A DNA stretch of 33,116 bases from Acidobacteriota bacterium (lineage in GTDB: Bacteria > Acidobacteriota > UBA890 > WLXD01), in the NCBI GenBank assembly GCA_029263335.1, contig JAJCXS010000309.1:1-33116 (forward strand). Direction: 5' to 3'. Made by a program: the position numbers and the translations under genes. Below, one piece after another: positions 32,529 to 33,116 of this stretch (within the stretch, counting starts at the first letter, position 1; the number at the start of each line of letters is the position of its first letter). The notes beneath the pieces were generated by a model that ran no database searches, was not told the origin of the DNA, and saw only the letters and a program-made list of their open reading frames with translations.

Positions 32529-32538
32529 ACAACGTTGT
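32529..32538. repeat. 10-bp perfect palindrome in divergent promoter region
   Basis: ACAACGTTGT is self-complementary and lies in the 85-bp gap between the divergent sulfatase (32486) and flippase-like (32572) genes, a natural operator position. At this length chance occurrence is possible. Confidence 0.35.
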
Positions 32539-32571
32539 TACCATATCCTCTTCCTGCGTCGCTAGTCGGCT

Positions 32572-33116
32572 ATGCCTGAGCGCTTAGGTCCGTTCCTCCG
32601 CACCATGCTCAGCGTGGCGCTGGTTGCCGCGATTGTCTGGTGGGTGGGCGCGGACGACCTGGTCGCGCTGCTCGGCCAGGCATCGATTCTGGGCATCGCC
32701 GCGGTAATCCTCCTGCATATCGTCGACCGCGTCCTGATGGCCTACAAGTGGTGGCGTCTGTTGCGGGCACGCGGGTATCCAGTGCGACTCGCCGATACGA
32801 TCCGTAGCTACTTCCTGGGATCGTTCGTGGGCGCGGTGGTGCCCGTGGCTGGAGGCGCCGATGTCGCGCGAATCACAGCCCTGCGCGGCAAGGGTGCCAG
32901 TACCGAGAGCCTGATCTCGTCGGTGGCGTTGGAGCGAGCCATCGGTGCCATTTCGCACGGTTTCTTTTGTCTCGCCGCCATCGGGCTCGCGGTTGCGTTG
33001 AGCGTCGAGGTGGAATTCTCGATACCGATGCTTGCCGCCGCCGCGGTGGTCGCGGTGATTGTGCTGACGCTGGGATTGCCGCTGTCGTTCGCGCTCGCTA
33101 GCGCCATTGCCGAGCG
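32572..33116 (+). CDS. Flippase-like integral membrane protein (LPG synthase TM / UPF0104), 3' cut by window
   Basis: The first 181 codons run open to the end of the window. Hydrophobic helices alternate with the conserved family segments. HIVDRVLMAYKWWRLLRARGYPV is followed by SYFLGSFVGAVVPVAGGADVARITALRGKG, the hallmark 'Y..G.f...l.P...GGD..R' motif of lysylphosphatidylglycerol-synthase TM-region proteins. SVALERAIGAISHG is the following conserved helix. Proteins with only this region are thought to move lipids or polyprenyl-linked sugars across the membrane. ATG at 32572 without a strong Shine-Dalgarno. Divergent from the sulfatase operon. Confidence 0.88.
   Translation, partial: MPERLGPFLRTMLSVALVAAIVWWVGADDLVALLGQASILGIAAVILLHIVDRVLMAYKWWRLLRARGYPVRLADTIRSYFLGSFVGAVVPVAGGADVARITALRGKGASTESLISSVALERAIGAISHGFFCLAAIGLAVALSVEVEFSIPMLAAAAVVAVIVLTLGLPLSFALASAIAE

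Noticed and set aside
1..33116. CRISPR array or known phage-defence locus
   Set aside because: No regularly spaced direct repeats, no cas or recognisable defence nuclease genes were seen on either strand.

Overview
This window looks like a high-GC bacterial chromosome of an Acidobacteriota- or Gemmatimonadota-like lineage. That is an inference from gene content: macrolide-exporter-like permeases of the 'acidobacterial duplicated orphan permease' (ADOP) type, one paired with a PadR regulator; repeated 6-bladed beta-propeller lipoproteins; and MutS2 beside dnaG. No rRNA gene is present to settle it.

Layout. (1) 1-6,500 is an accessory segment. Its left edge carries debris of an IS21-type istB gene and of a tyrosine recombinase. 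Then comes a leftward five-gene cassette. In transcription order it encodes two tandem, paralogous, secreted six-cysteine peptides (5114-4592), a secreted beta-propeller protein, a membrane-anchored thioredoxin-fold protein with a CxxC motif, and a full-length ADOP permease. A small AraC-type regulator reads away from it. The segment closes with a propeller-gene fragment and a decayed tRNA-Phe. (2) 6,512-15,362 is conserved housekeeping, all leftward: rnr, ftsE, ftsX, mutS2, dnaG, tRNA(CAU). The spacing is tight enough for one operon. (3) 15,618-17,626 holds a GT-C-like membrane glycosyltransferase and tRNA-Leu(CAG) with a clear promoter element and terminator. (4) 17,627-24,613 is a second accessory stretch: a broken propeller fragment, a propeller lipoprotein coupled to a collapsed 130-residue ADOP remnant, a small secreted protein, and a leftward propeller / PadR / ADOP set. 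(5) 24,740-26,179 encodes a secreted M48 metalloprotease with an N-terminal DUF5666-like domain. (6) 26,246-32,486 carries four exported sulfatase-superfamily lipoproteins, two with a Cys-type (formylglycine) active site and two with Thr at that position. (7) The right edge cuts a flippase-like integral membrane protein.

How the genes fit together. The strongest candidate for an undescribed system is the cassette at 446-5114. Two small exported peptides have exactly the same six-cysteine spacing (C-x6-C-x8-C-x9-C-x2-C-x4-C) but otherwise diverged sequence. They sit with a disulfide-type redox protein, a propeller protein and a permease. The propeller-plus-ADOP pairing occurs three times here, twice intact on the permease side and once reduced to a remnant. 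Two further propeller C-terminal fragments also survive, so this gene class seems to be gained, duplicated and lost repeatedly. The cassette's function is not known to me; peptide export, folding or signalling are inferences.
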